Below are positions 12,201 to 27,200 of a stretch of DNA of 64,000 nt, in pieces (the stretch's first letter is position 1; each line of letters starts with the position of its first letter). The notes beneath the pieces are model-generated. The model saw only the letters and a list, made by a program, of their open reading frames with translations, was not told the DNA's origin and made no database searches. This DNA is from Galbula dea (lineage: Eukaryota > Chordata > Aves > Piciformes > Galbulidae). The stretch spans positions 132,218-196,217 of the forward strand of contig VWZX01009108.1 of NCBI GenBank assembly GCA_013399015.1, read 5' to 3'. The translations under genes were made by a program, and so were the position numbers.

Positions 12201-15200
12201 AAACTACCCAGGTTAATTTGGGAATCTTAAATGAAGAGCAGTGGTGGCTTTCAGGATGCTCTGCAGCTTTTGTCAGATTCGTCTTAAAACATGATTATAT
12301 TCAGCTTATCCTGAATAACTTCTTCATCCACACAGGAGTTTTCTTCCATTTTAAACAATGATAAGTGTTTCCACCAAAATCAATTCCTTAGGAAATAGAC
12401 ACACTTACAGGGAAATTGGCAGAGAGTTAGCCTGAAGAGCTATTTTAAAGGCTGTGTTTTGCCACTTAAGGACTAGAGTGCTCCAGAAGAAGTGGTTATT
12501 CTTGGAGAATTCTTTAGTCACTGCTCAGATGTGTTGATCAGCTGTAGCAGGAGCTAGATCATCATGACTGCATGCATTTCATGTGGGGATCTTAAAATAG
12601 TCAATGCTTAGTGAATCTCAGATGATCTCTTCCTGTTAGAAGCTGGTTTGGCTGAAGGATGCTGGTTTCAATATGCTTGTCACCACTCCATTCTTAAAAC
12701 AGTTTTGTTTAGACTGCAGTTTTAGGTCCCTCATTTTCTTGGTTTGGAAATTAGAGTCTTTTTGAAGTGCTTCTCTTTAGTTAACCTGTGAAATTGGTTT
12801 GCATCCTTCTAGGAACTGCTGCTGAATGTGTGGGATTGTCAGGCCACTCTTACCTACAGCTTCCCACAGCAACTTCTAAACGCTGCAAAACGCAGCTGTC
12901 ATTTATTGCCACGTTCATTTCTTTGAAGCCCTCACTAGAAACCTGCCTTGTGTGCTGCCCAGTGTTCTAAGGCTTTCCTTCCAGGAGGAAATGCACAGTT
13001 GTTTGTTTCTGTTTCATCTTTCAGCTGCCAACACCAGCTGTGGGCTGCCCCTCAAGATGTTACGGAAGACTCCTATCTACACCTGTGGGACATACTTGGT
13101 GATGTTGGTGCCACCCCCGGGGGGCTCAGGCAGCTCTGCAACACGCTCTCTCTTTGGAGGAACAAGTGCTTTGTCATCTTTAAAAAGTAAGCCAGATAGA
13201 TTTGGGGCAGATTTTGAAGTCCTTGGATTTCTTTCTGACAGGAAACTGCTGAGAGATTGATGGGAGACTTTTGTTTCCTTGTGTAGTTCTTGCTTCAAGC
13301 TTGGTGTTCAACGTCTCCGATGGGCAGTTCACCAGCCGAGCCGATCTCATCGACGCTGCAGGGAGTTCTCTTGGACGTGGTGCTTTAGTTCCAGGACTTG
13401 GTAAGAAAGTAGATGGAGATCTTGTCTGAGAATGTTTCAGGACTAAGACATATCCAAGCTGGAGATTTGAATAGCTGGATTTTAATATGCAGTTGGTTTC
13501 ATGTCTGGGGGAAATTTTGTGAGTTTAGCGTTTTTGAGAGTTCAGAATTCCCTGAAGGAGTTCTCAGTGTCTTGCTTTTGCAGTTTCAGCTGCACACAAG
13601 CTCAAGAAAACTCTTTTCTGTAGCAGAAAAGATGATTTTTCTACCCTGCTTAAGCTACAAGGTGCTACAAAATTCTGAGTGTCTTATCTCTTTATTTGAA
13701 AACACATGAATGCGTCGTAGCTGGAAAGATGTGATAAGGTTGTGGAGGAATGATGCATGGTAAGGATGAAAGGATAATGTCTGTTAAGAGGGATATGAAT
13801 GTGCTGGAGCAAGTCCAGAGAAGGGCCAGGAGAATGATCAGAGGACTGGAGCACCTCTGCTACGAGGACAGACTGAGAGAATTGGGGTTGTTCAGTCTGG
13901 AGAAGAGAAGGCTCTGAGGAGACCTTCTGGTGGCCTTCCAGGGATCTGAAGGGGGCTACAAGAAAGCTGGGGAGGGACTGTTTAGGAGGTCAGGGAGTGA
14001 CAGGACTAGGGGGAATGGATGCAAGCTAGAGGAGGGGAGATTTAGATTGGATATTAGGAGGAAGTTCTTCCCTGTTAGGGTGGGGAGATACCGGAACAGG
14101 TTGCCCAGAGAGGCTGTGAAAGCCTCATCCATCCCTGGAAGCTTTGAAGGCCAGGCTGGCTGGGGCTGTGGGCAACCTGCTCTAGTGGGAGGTGTCCCTG
14201 GAAGGCAGGGGGGTTGGAACTAGCTGATCTTTAAGGTCCCTTCCAACTCTGACAGTTCTTTGATTCTGTTATGTGCTTATAAATAATGAGCACTGGAGTA
14301 ACTGCCTAAAACAGATGCTGTTGTACACTTCCTTGAGGCAAAGTGGGGTTGAGGGATGTGCATTCCCTTCATTTCTTTCTTAAGAAATCTCTTTTAATGT
14401 CTTTTATTCCAGGGCATTGTTGCTAATTGCTGTCCCATGATAGAGAACTTTTAAAGCAAATAGTCTGGATTTGTATCTACCATAAAATACTTGAGTCTGG
14501 TTTTCTTACAAACCTTCTAAAGTTTGATGTACAAAATATTTCCCTTTTTTAGGTGCTTGCTATGATACTATGAATAACATGATATGGACCTGCTCTAATG
14601 ATTATATTGACCAGTGGTGTAACCCTGGGAACCAGGCATTCCATTGTGTCTGTCAGAGGCTAGGTGTGAGTCATGTCATTACAGAGCCCAAAGGTGAGTG
14701 TCCTGCTTTGGGTTAGAACAGAACTAATTCTCTTCAGTGATGTTAGTTGAAGCTCCTTTAAGAAACTACACCTTCTGAAACTTAACAGCATGAAACTAAC
14801 AGCAAAAAGTGAGATGTGTTTGGATCTTTCCAGGTCCTTGCTACCTTTAACACATTAAAAAAGTGCTGTGGGTAGTTCTTTTGTTTACCATGTGGGCAGG
14901 TGTCCTGAAGGTGGAGATGATGATGATGATACATTGCATTTTAGAAGCAAATACTAATGCTCTAGTCTGTGTTTGTAGACAGCATTTGAACTACTCTTCC
15001 TCCTTCTAGGGGATGCAACCACCACAAATGAGGTGATAAACCAGTTACTGCACCATGTTGGTGCCATGTGTATCCACCAACTCAACCTGCTTGCAGCCAG
15101 CAACAATCTTCCCATAACAAACTTTTTGGGGAAGCAACACCCCATTGAAGCACATCACCTCAGCAGCATTTGTGACATCATGGAGAAGGCTATGGTCAAT

Positions 15201-18200
15201 GGAGACACCTGTATCATACGCTGCATCCTTGTTGTCTTTCAGGTATCTTGAATGTGCTTCAGAATAAGCACACACACACACAGAGGTTGTTTCAGAACCC
15301 TGACAACCACTTGGTTTTATTAGGGATTTTTTCTCCTCCATTGCATTCAATTGAAAGAAGATTAACCCAGCAGTAGCTTTGCAGTATCTCATATACCCAT
15401 TTAAAAGTCCTCACTTAAATACAATTGCCATCTTTACAGATGAAAATGATATCCAAAGAACTTCCTCCCTGCCTCTCAGATTTTAGGGACCTGGCCAAAT
15501 AGTTTGAGAATCTGACTGCAGGAAAAAGTTAGTGTGAACAATGTTTGAAGTTTTTAATATTGAGTTAGGGTGAACAATGTTTGAAGTTTTTAATCTTCTT
15601 GTGTTTTAATTTTCCTTAGGTGGTTTTTAAATTCTTCTTCAGCCCCCAAACTGAAAGAAACAGAGAGATTGTTAGAAGGTCTGGCTTGTTACTGTGGCAG
15701 TTGCTGATGGCACCAAGGGATCAGATTTGCTCTGAAATTCAGAAGGAGGTTTGTCTAGCTATTAGGTAAATATCTGTTTTGTCAAATTCAACTTAGATTG
15801 GGGATTAGTTGAAGATGTTGTTAAGAGGGGAGGGTTCAGGTTGTCTTCAGCAGGCTAAGTTTAAAGTAATATGATAAAATGTAGGTCAACTGTGTGATAA
15901 AATTACTATGACTTAGACCTGTGGAAGAAGGGAAATACAATGTGTTTGTCATGATGACAATGAAATAACAGGTAGCAATTACTTTCCATTCTTATTTTCA
16001 TTTGTTGCTTTTCATTAACTTTTCTGAATTGGTTTGAAATGTTTGTTAGAATGTGGCTGCTAAATTCAAGCAAAGCTTTCTGCATGTCAGGGGTGGCTCA
16101 AATGACTTCCAGATTTAGCTTATGTAGTTCTTTGTAGTTTGTTTATACTTCTTCCCTGTTAGGGTGGGGAGACACTGCAACAGGTTGCCCAGAGAGGCTG
16201 TGGAAGCCTCATCCATCCCTGGAAGCTTTGAAGGCCAGGCTGGCTGGGGCTGTGGGCAACCTGCTCTAGTGGGAGGTGTCCCTGACAGGCAGGGGGGTTG
16301 GCACTAGCTGATCTTGAAGGTCCCTTCCAGCTCTGGTGATTCTATGGTTCTATGCTTGGTGTTGTGGAATAGGCAAAGCTGAGGTACTCAGCTCTTATAC
16401 CAGTGTTTCAAGTGACATGACTGAAGTTCTTCTAAATAAAAGGAGTGTAAGGAGAAGCAGAATGGATAAGACTTAAGGAATGCTGTGAGATTGAAGGCCC
16501 ATGGAAAAACCCAGGCAGGGTAGTAAGAGTATCTGCAGAAAGTCAGGTTGATGTTTAGAAAAGAGGAATCTTGGGTGGGCATTATGTCCCTGGGCAGCAG
16601 GCCACCAGACACTTAAACAAGAGGCTTGCTCTAGCTCTATATCATATCAGCTTCTGCAGCTCTTCACCCTGCTGCTGTGTAGTTTCCTTGCTCTGGCTTG
16701 TCAAAATAGCAGAATGACTAAGTCTAGGGAAGGGAGTGAAAAGTGTGATTGTGTATCACCAAAAGGAGATAATGTAAAGCTCAAGGACAAGGAATGCTGT
16801 CTCAAATGTCCTCAGTACAAACAGGAGCTGCTTTCAAGTGGGAAGTGCTCCAGAGGTTAAGAACAAAATCTTCTGAAGATTAACCTGCATGGTTTGGTGG
16901 TTTGGGTTTTTGTGTGTGTGAATCATGACATTCCCAATTGCTGGCTTTATGCAGCAGTGTGAGTGAAGAGGGATAGCATGTCTTTAGTGTCATTATCTAG
17001 CATTTTCAGGGTCTTGCTTTTTGACAAGGAAAAGTGTATCCTGTCAACTGTATGGATAGCTGCTACATTTCCCCCTTCTTTAACCCTGTAGCCTCCAGTG
17101 ACTTGTAAAAACTGCTCTCAGAGGTAGGGATTAGGTAATATCTCCTTCCTCCTCTTCCTCACTGGGGTGTTCTGAAACCAGTGGAAACCTCCAGCTGAGC
17201 TGGCAGGGTAAGCTTGCTCTTCTTGATGTCTGTATCACGTGGGCAGCATGAGGCAGAGGGAGCAAAGCTGCCATAACCTCTGCTCTCTGGGAAGCTCTGA
17301 AGGTGAAAACCATCCCAGTTTCCTTTGCCAGCAGTGTGATACTTCAAAAGAAAAGTCTGCATAATGATCTCAACCCTTCAGACAGTCATGAACCTCTCCT
17401 TTTCAGTTATTGTCATCTTCTATCTTGATGTGGTCATTCATGTTGAAAGGACAAAGTTCCTCACAAGTTTGAGGTGGGGGGGAAATATCTCCACAAGGAG
17501 TATTTGTGCATAACTGTTGTTGCCAAAATGCTAGGTCTAGAATCTTGTGCTTAGCTTAAACTAAGACTTCTATGAAGAGCCAGCAGTGACTTCTTGATTA
17601 CTGTCTTGCATTTTCCATTGTTCCTATCCCAGAGAAGCCACAGCTCTTATCCCATCACCAGAGTTGAGTCATTCTCTAAGCCATCATCCATTTGTTTTCC
17701 TGCATCTGTTTGTTCCTTGCTTGTGCTGTCATCTCTCCAAGTGATGAATGTGGAGTTTCTCTGAGGGAAGCTAATAGCTCTTAAAGAAGTTTGGGGACCT
17801 AAGCAACATAATATAGTTGATCACTAAAGACTGGGGGAGAAAGCAGCCACTTATTTTATGAGTAATGTTAAAACATGGAGGGCTCCCTTCTAAGTTGGAA
17901 GAAGCTAGTGCATGGTCATTCTAAATGCTAGGTCAGATCCTAAGCTGAGCTTCTGTGACACCATTTTTCACAAGTCCACTGGAAAGATTATCTTCCCTTT
18001 TAGCTCCAGGAAGTAATACATGATTTTATTATTTCTTCAGCTCTGGTTTAAATATCCTGTATCCTGGAGAAGCAGAAATCAATAACTTACTGAAATTGGT
18101 CCTAACTGAAGGTGAGAATGGCTTCTTGGCATGTGAGAGTTGTGTGGGTTCTTCTAATTGGAAGTAAACAGTGAAACTGCTCCTTGAGCTCTGGATATTG

Positions 18201-21200
18201 AGCACTAGTCTGCTTTAAGCCCATCCTATCCTAGCAAATCACAGATGCTTCAAATTCTGAACCTGCCATGCCCAGGATAGGTGCAGAGAGGGAAAAGTTG
18301 CCTCAGTCAGGAAGCTGTCTGACTCCAAGTTCTTTTTTGTCACTGTTAGTAATGTTTTTTGTCCAGGTTGGATTTTAGAACACCTAGCTAGCAGTTAGTG
18401 TTACCTGAGTAACCAGAGGTAATTTTAATCCTCAGGAAAGGAGTAATAATTGCTTGCATGCACCATGAAATGGGAGCCTGGATTTGGGAGCAGCTGATGG
18501 CCAGTAATTTGCTACTTCATGGGCAAGTGTTTGTGTGTCAGGCTTTGGAATGTAAAGCAGGACTCTGTGCAGAGTGGGTTTTACCAGGCTAATAGCAGCA
18601 GGGAATTGGCTTAAATTGTGAATGGAGGGATTTCTGAGAAGCAGTATGCTTTGAGCCAGAGGTATCTGAGGAAAGAGAAGTGAATTCATTCTGGACAAGT
18701 GCTGCTTTGCCAAAGTGTTTGCATTCCATTTTAGGAGAGAGAAACAGTGGCCTCTCTCAGCTTCGGGATGTGATCCTGACTAACTTAGCTGAACAGCTTC
18801 AGAACAACAGATTTGGAAGTGAAGATGATGATCATTATAGGTAAAGCACAACAATCTGCTGCCCCTCCTCCCCACTGGAAATGTCTTTTTCTCTTCTTTG
18901 CTTTAGGTAACCTTGCATTCAGTTCTGCTGAACTTGCTTGTTGCCTCCCTGGCAGCGTGACCTGTGGTGCTGCCTGTGTCTGTAGTGGGTGGAAGGTCAT
19001 TAGGACAAGGGAGAGAGAGGTTTGACAGTTAGGGGGAAACTTAGGAGACTTCTGGACACAGGCTTAGTTTTGGATTTCCTGCTCCTGACCATGGACATGG
19101 TAAATGTGGGTGATAATTCATAGCTACAACGCTGACATTGCTCTCCACACTGCTACTTGAGGTGACTTCTCAGCAGTAAAACTGTCAATCCCCAGTTCCT
19201 GCTCAGGTTGGGAGGAGTCTCTTTATAGGAAGCATTAAAAGGGGTGGATTTATGTCAGCACAGTGCAGGAAATCCCATGTAATGTTTCACTGGCTCTTAA
19301 ACATTTCAGGCTTGATTTTCTTGGGGTCTGACTCTCTGCAGTTGAGCAGATATTTGGCTGGGTTTCAGATCATGTCAGTTGTGAGACAGCCTGCAGAGGC
19401 TTTTGGGATGAGCTGTATAAAATACCCCACCATTAGACTGGTAACCTTTTCCCTCTCTCTTGCATTTTGAAGACTGAATGATGAGCTCTTGCACTACATC
19501 CTCAAGATTGTGGTCCGAGAATCTTGTGTCTTAATCACCAAGTGCCAAACTGTATCTAAAGATGATTTTCAAAGGCTTCTTTCAACTGTGCCTGTAAGTA
19601 AAAGCTTTTTGGATAAGAGTCTATCTGCCTTTGGCTTTTTTTTCCTTCTTACATCTGGCATCTGCACTGAGTATACAGAGGTGAAACTTTTAGAGTTGTG
19701 TGTCTTAAATACAGGAGAAGAATGTCTTTTGTTTATGCTGTGCAGGGGAAGAAGAAACAATTCCTTGCAGCAAAGTAAATCATCCAGTAAAGCTAAAAGA
19801 AGTTTAGATGTGGATATATTTTCCAATTGCTCTCTTAGCTGTTGTCCTTCTGTTGGGAAGTTTGTGTGTCTCAAAGGGTTACAACAACTTAAACCAGAAT
19901 CAACTCTTCATGCAGTTGTGTCTAATGATTCATACAAGCAGAAAAGATGATCATTGACAGACAAAAATGAGTGAAAGTTGACATTCTTTAGTGGTGAAAG
20001 CATGAATAAATGGTTCCTGCAGGATCAGCTCCCTGCTCTGGCTGATGGCAGTCAGGTGGCACTGGGGAGGGGACAGACAAGTCATGGCCTGGTGCTGCAG
20101 GAGGGTGAGAAAGGAGAAGGAACATGGAACCATCACCTTCAGGAGGGGGAATTAGGTTTAGCTCTCTGGTGGCATTCTCTCTTAAGAGTTACTTAATGTT
20201 ACAGTGCTTGAATGTTACTATAATGCTACTTTAATGCCTATGTTATGATTTAATACTAATTGCTGTCACTGCTTGAATAGAATGGTGCTGCTGCTTTATG
20301 TTTTTGCAAGTTACTTGACAAAACCCAGTGTATTGCAGCCAGTTTCCTCTCTGAAGTCTGTACTAACCAGCAAAATAACAACAACAAGCTGTTCAAGGGC
20401 AATTCTTTTGTTTTGCTTTTGCTTGTCCTCAACTTCTTTCCTCTTTTGTATTTCAAAGTGGAGGGGTTGCCTGCCTCAAGGTTGGTGAAAGGGTGCAGAT
20501 AATGTGAAGTGTGCTTGTTTATGTTAAAGGCTGCCTCCTCCTGCCTGCGGTACCTGATGGCTGTGCAGAACCACCTCCTGAGTAACACTGTTTTGATTAA
20601 ACCTGAGGAAAATGATGACAGTGACAACTCCTTGCAGGGAGAGACATTGAAGGTACAGGTAAACACCAAGTTTTATTCTAGTATGGCTCTCTACAGTCAG
20701 TGTTCCTGTGGCACCTCTTGTTTCTGCAAGTGCATTCTGCTCTCTCTCTTCTGTTGGATCTGTTCCTCTAGAGCTAAAGCACTCTAGGCTGCTTTCCTCC
20801 AGCTGAAGCCTGCAGTTGTTCTCCACTCAGTGTTCTAGCTTAGGGTCTGTATTATCAGGTAGAGCAGAAACCTCCCTTCCTTAAATCTATGTATAATGAG
20901 GCTTAAAATGTGTTTTAATTGATACATGCTATGTGCCAGAGTTTCTTGTCTCCAGATTGCCTAGGTAGTCCTTGAGAACATGCATTTCAGCTTTGAGTAG
21001 GAAAGGGTTTTCTCATTTGCCTGACCTAGCTGCTGCTGCTTTTAGTTTCATCTTATAAAGCTCATATAGAACCATCTCCACCTCTTGTCTGAAATAGCAT
21101 GATTAATGTTTGTGGCAAGGAAGCTGTTAGAGGACAAGCTTTGCAGACTCTGGTGGTTTTGGTGGGAGAAGATTTATTAAAGTGGTGTCATTTCACATTC

Positions 21201-24200
21201 CTGCTGGAGTAGCCTTTTAGGAACTCCTAGAAGCCAGAGTTGTCCCAGCATGCAGGCTGTCTTCTCATTGTAGTTTTCATAATGATGACAAGTCTTCTTT
21301 AATGGTTTGGTGTTGGTTAAGCTGCTTTTGTTTGCCGCTCTTTGAGACTTTGTGTGCTTGTCATGTGCTGTGGTTGAAAGTTAATTGTTCAGGCTCCTGG
21401 AGTAAATGCTAAATACTGTAGTGCTTTCCTTGTCTCACTATTCACCCATGTTTTCATTGTTCAGTTTCTCTCTCTACAGTGATCCTCATACCTGCTAGGA
21501 CATTCTGTCACCATGCTGTACCTTGGCTGGCTAACAGCTCTCTCTCCTGTGCTGGACTTGGGGATTCCTTCCCTCTAGAAACTGGATGTGCATCCTGTAA
21601 AATAAGCACCTAGTTTCTCCCAGCACTTTGGGCCTTAACATTAATCAAATTTAAGTCTTGGATGAATCTCCTGCTGCAGGCCTGCCAGGTCACATGATCA
21701 TTGTTGTCATTTGGAAATCCATCCTTTTGTTCTGTTGCCCTTTTTTTAGATTCTCAAAGAATTTAAGTATCTTCTAACTCTTTTTTTGTACCTAGGAGCT
21801 AAAGACCAGCATTTTGTCTCTTGCTACACAAATTCTGACAGGATGTGATGAAGTCTTAGAGATGCTGCAACAAGTCACTACAGCACTAATAAACAGTGAC
21901 ATTGCTGACAGAGAGCAAAGGTAAGATCACTAGGCTGACTTGAACACAGAGAACTCTTGCTTTTTGTGGCCTATTGTACAAACCCAGTTAGCATTACTTC
22001 TGCTTTTTAACTTCATCCTGGAGCTTTGAATATATAGGAACTGTTTCTTACTAGATTGTTTGCTTAGCACTTCCCTTTTGAGGAATGTAGAATGATAGGT
22101 TCACAGAATGGTTGGGGTTGGAAGAGACCTTAAAGATGATCTAACTCCAGCCTCCCCTGCCATGGGTAGGGTCACCTTCCACTAGACCAGGTTGCTCCAA
22201 CCCCATCCAACCTGGCCTGCAATGCTGCTGAGGATGGAGCAGCCACAAGTTCTCTGGGTAACTCACTCCAGTTCCTCACCACCCTCTGAGTAAAGAATTG
22301 CTTCCTGATGTTTAACCTAAACCTCTCCTCTTTTCAGTTTCAAACCATCACCCCTTGTCCTATCATTGTCTGCCTTTGTAAAGAGTCTCCCAGTGGTTTG
22401 TAAGCTCCCTTGAAGTACTGATAGACCACAAGAAGGTCTTCTGGAGCATTCTCTTCTCCAGGTTGAAGAACCCCAACTCTCTCAGCCTGTTTTCACAGAG
22501 GAGATGCTCTAGCTCTCTGATCATCTTTGTGGCCCTCAGACTCTCCATGTCAGTAGTACTAACTGGATAATCTGTAGAACCTTCCAGTTGGAAAGGTTTG
22601 GGGCCCTTCCAGTGTTATTTGTGGGACCAAGCAGTAGTCAGTCAGCTAGGGATGTTCCTGTAAGCTAGGGCAGTTCCTGACTGCTGAGTCTCCAGTAGCT
22701 GGGCTAGGTATGTTACCCATGACCAGCCCTGGATGTTTCATCAGACAGTGTCACCTTCCCCTTCCCTGCATCCCCTCCACTTAGAAATGTTTGGAATGGG
22801 ATGGGAACAGAAGCTGTGACCCTTTTCTCATTAAACAAACACCTCCCTCTCCCTGTTGTGCTTCAGGTTTCAGTGTCTAGGCTTTTCTGTGCCTGCAAGA
22901 TTAGTTTTGTTTATCCTTGGGAGATTTGCAGATGAGTTTCATGCTCATGTGCATTTCTGCAGATGCAGATTCTTGTACAGTAACTGGGAGCTGTGTGTGC
23001 TAGGAGCCTGATATGCAGACTGAGCAAATAGACTGGTGTTTGATGTGGACTTTCATCCCACACCCATGGGAGCTTATCCTTTCCTAAGTAATTATTAAAC
23101 TCTTGGTTTGCAGTCTTCTGCTCTGTCATTGTTCAGTTAGAGTTGACAGCAGAGAGCAGAACACTGACACTGTGGAGAAATTGTCATGTTTGCAGGGTAT
23201 TAAGTTGGAGTGGTTTAGGGTTTTCTTAACAGAATGCAAATGTTCTCTGTTGAGTTCTGAGTTGCCTGCTGAGGCAGTCTGTTCCAGAATTAAACAGGTG
23301 ACTAAAAATAGTAGTGCTACTCTGGGAGAATAGTTGTTGCTATGTAAACCTTGACTCTCCTTACAGATTAAAAGGCCTGGAGCAAATCACAAAGGCTACT
23401 ATGCTTGGTCATCTGCTGCCTGTCCTTCTGACATCTCTGATGCACCCAAATTTGCAAACTCTGACCATGGCTGATGCCTTGATGCCTCAGCTGGTGCAGC
23501 TGGTTCTTTACACGAGTCAGGTATGGTCTCTGTGTCAGCAGCTGTCCACAAAGGAAGAAAGCTGTGGCAGACATGTCCTAAAATGCTGTAGATCTTGGTC
23601 AGCTTTCCACAGATCATAGTTAAAAGCTGATAATGCTGAATATTAAACCTGGTACAGCAGCTACTAAGTAATGATTCGTTGTCAATGAGAACCTACAGTG
23701 TGACTGTTGATATAGTTCAATAACAAGATGGTAAAATGATGTTGCATGTTTCTAATGTGTATTTTGTGCCACAGACTGCACTGCTGCTTAAAACTCAGTC
23801 TCCAGTTTTCTCAGAGCTGAACAGTTCCCCCAGTGGTGCCTCAGAACAGAAAGGGAAGCTCTTACCTGATGAGAGGTGATTTTGTTTCCATTTGGGTCTT
23901 TTCCTGGCATAAAATAACCTTGGCTGTGATGATCAGTTGACCATTGCAGAGGGATGGATCTTAATGCAGCAATCTTTCCAGGGCAAAGATATGTTAGCCT
24001 TTGCAAAAGGCAATTAGTTCTAAATATAGATAGTATTTTACATATGCAATTAAATGATTTAATATCTCCAGCTTATTTGCACAGGATATGATTTGTTTTG
24101 CTTTCTCCCCTCACTTCAAGCTTTAGGAATTAATTCCAAATGTTCCTCTTGCAGTAAATTAGGCTAAGGAAGGCCATCATGAGGAAATGCAAATTGGTCT

Positions 24201-27200
24201 GGCTGTGTGAGATAGAGTATGAAAGCATTGGGAAGATATGAAATGGTTTCATTTACGTAGGGGGAGAAAATCATTTTAAATCCTGCACTAAAATCCCATG
24301 TCTCAGCTCAGAATTACTCAGCTTCTGCTTAGAAAGAGAAACACACAGCTAAATGAAATAAAAACTGCTTACCAGAGCTGTTTGCAGTTGCAGAATTGGT
24401 AGTGTGAAGCAGCTTGGGATGATGTGTGCTACACTGGGTGAAAACTCTGAAGAGTTCATTTCCAATCCCACTCCAAATTACCAGCTCCAGTGAAATATTA
24501 GGCATATTGGTTTATGACAGTATCATCAGTTGTGAGTACTGTGCCAGGAGGGAAGTTGCTTTTCTTTATGCTGCCATGAGTCTGTTAGAGGCCATAAATA
24601 GAGCCATTTCCTTTTTATGGTGCTCCTTGGCTGGTTTACCATCATCCAGACATTGGAAAGCACGGGGAAAAGTTCCTGGTTTGCAGGTTAGAGATTGGCA
24701 TAGTTCTTTCTAATAGACAGCATGAGCTCTGTACAGAGTTCTGCATGTTCCCTCAGTACAGTTATGCTTAGCATGAGGAGTCAGGACACCAGTGCTGAGA
24801 GGTGATTTCAAGTACTTTACCATTTCAGTCACTTACAGCACTTTTAAGTGCTGATGTCTGAACATACAGTAGAAATCTGTGTGTTGAACTGTAGGCCTGA
24901 TTTTTTTCTTTTCCCCCTCTTAATTTCAGAATGCTGGAAGAGAAAGAAGAGCCAGGTTTTCTGACTGGTTTAAAGATCCCTGCTCCCTGGGCTGCTGGGA
25001 AGACTGTAGAAACAGTTCATCCTGTCAGGGATAACTATAAATTCAAAGAAACTGTCCATATCCCAGGAGCTCGCTGTTTGTATCTTAGATTTGACAACAG
25101 ATGTTCCTCACAGTATGATTATGATAAGGTAAGCCAGAGCCACTTCAGAAACTCTTTTCTTTTGGAAGCTTTTCAGGCAGTAGCATTTCCCATTCCCCTC
25201 TTTTCTGCCCCTTCTCTTTCATGACCCCTGATATCCAGGGATCAAGAGGGTTTTCTTGTAGGAGCTTGTTGATGTGCACTGGAATGTCACAGTCTGCTTG
25301 CTTCAAGGCTGTAGAGGGATGCAGAGAGGTCATTTCTTGTGTGGCATGAGTGAGGATAACTTGGCAAAAGGATTCTTGAGTTTTCTCTGTAGACTTAGCT
25401 AAATGGTAGAAAATGTCCAGAGTTGTTGGCATGAAAAGGTAGGAGATGAAGATAACTTTTGTGTCTTTAATTTCTATTACTAATTTCTTGAAGAAAGAAT
25501 CCAAAAAGATGGTGCTTAATACCTCTTGAGTGTTGTTTCAGAACATAATAAACACTGAAACCTTCATTGCCTAAAACCTATCAGTTAGGAGGCTCTTGTG
25601 CTAAGAGTTCCAGGTATTAAGTTCCCTCAAAAGAGGTCAGAAGTAGTGGTAGTTATGAAATCAAACTAGAGGCAGCTCCACAGGTATGAGGTTCTGGGGG
25701 GGTTGTTTGGGGTATTTGTCCCCAAATACACCAGAAATTCATACCAACTCTTCCAGTTCTGTTTGGAGTTCATTTCCTGATGGCTCAGATTGATTTCTCA
25801 TTTTTGCTGTAGTTCAGTCTTCCTCATTTCTCAGGTGTTAATCTCCCTGCCTGCTGTGTGGATCAGCACAGTTTCTTTCAGCTGGGCTGATCTGGATAGG
25901 TTAATTTTTTTGCCCTGATGATAAATGCCTTCTTTACATCAATTCATAGGAAGAAGTAGTTTCATTTTCAGGAACACAACTAATAGCACTGATCTGCTTT
26001 GTCTACTGAAAGAGCTACTTGTGCTGCTTACTGATGGTTGCCATGTATTCTTGGTCACAGACAAGTCCTGTGATGCTCACTGCCATCAGTTATTTCTAAG
26101 TGTCTTTGATATTCCTGTCACTCATTACTAGTTAAACTCCTCCAGAAAACTTTGGCTCTCTTGATGTTCCCACTAAAGTGACTGACAAAACATTCCTAAC
26201 TGTGGTGGGAACAGGATCAATCCATGTATTAAATTTATGAATCAATTTCTTGCTAGAGAGGCAATATGTCCTAGATAGCTCAGCACGAGGACTGGAAATG
26301 AGAGATTTCTCCTCCTCTCTGCTCCCAGTTCCTCTGCTGCCTTCACTGTGTGACCTGGGGGGGCACAACTCACTCTCTTTCCTCTCTGCCTCAGTTTCCC
26401 CATCTGTAAAATGGGGATAATAATACTGGCCTGCCCACCTCACAGGGCTGCTGTGAGGATTTGTTCATGTTAGAAAGCGCTTTGGAGATGCAAAGCGCCA
26501 TGGAAGTGCTAAGTATTATTATTATTATTAGCTTTTCTTGTTTTTCTCTTACAGTCTAACAGTGTATTTTATGTTTTGAAGTTGGTGATCTATGCTGGTC
26601 CTAACACAAACAGTAGGAAGGTTGCTGAGTATGGAGGCAACACACTGGGATATGGCAGCCGGAGTGTCTTAGGAACCGGTTGGCCGAAAGACTTAGTAAA
26701 GGTACAGTATTCTAATCCACCCATATCTCACCCCCTGGAAACCACATGCAGTCCCTTTTAACCCTTAGAGCAATCAAGTCCAAGCTTTTAAGTGTATGGT
26801 TATCCATGAGGAGATAATTGGGCTGTTAGGTCCTTGGGGGAATAAGCTTAATCTCAGCTCTGTGTGATGTTTATCTCGTTTTTGTTCTGTCTTCCTGGAA
26901 CTCATTGTCAGGATGCTTTAGTCCTGGAGTCTAATGGCACTGCTGTTCTTACAAGTACATCTTCCTAGGAGAAATTCTTGTACAGTCTGAAGCTGTGCTT
27001 ATTTTCTTAATGCTAAACAGTAGTGTTGAAATCCTCTAGTTCTTGTCTTGAGTTGGTATTTACACGTTGCTTTGAATTGTTAAGGTCCTTATTTTCTTAA
27101 GGTCCGTGGGCATGACTGCCTATTTTTAAGCAGTGACCCCCAAATATACCAAGGAGTAAATGTAACAACTTCCCAACCGTTTGTATTGGGCTTTAAAATC

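Noticed and set aside
12812..13000. Possible extra exon after CCTTCTAG in intron 7
   Set aside because: It has no matching donor, and exons 7 and 8 join in phase without it.
19569..19874. Minus-strand 101-codon open frame
   Set aside because: It overlaps exon 15 and its intron in antisense, with no family signature or splice support.
26255..26340. tRNA gene
   Set aside because: The tRNA-like head is degenerate and is followed by the MIR core and tail; it belongs to the SINE.
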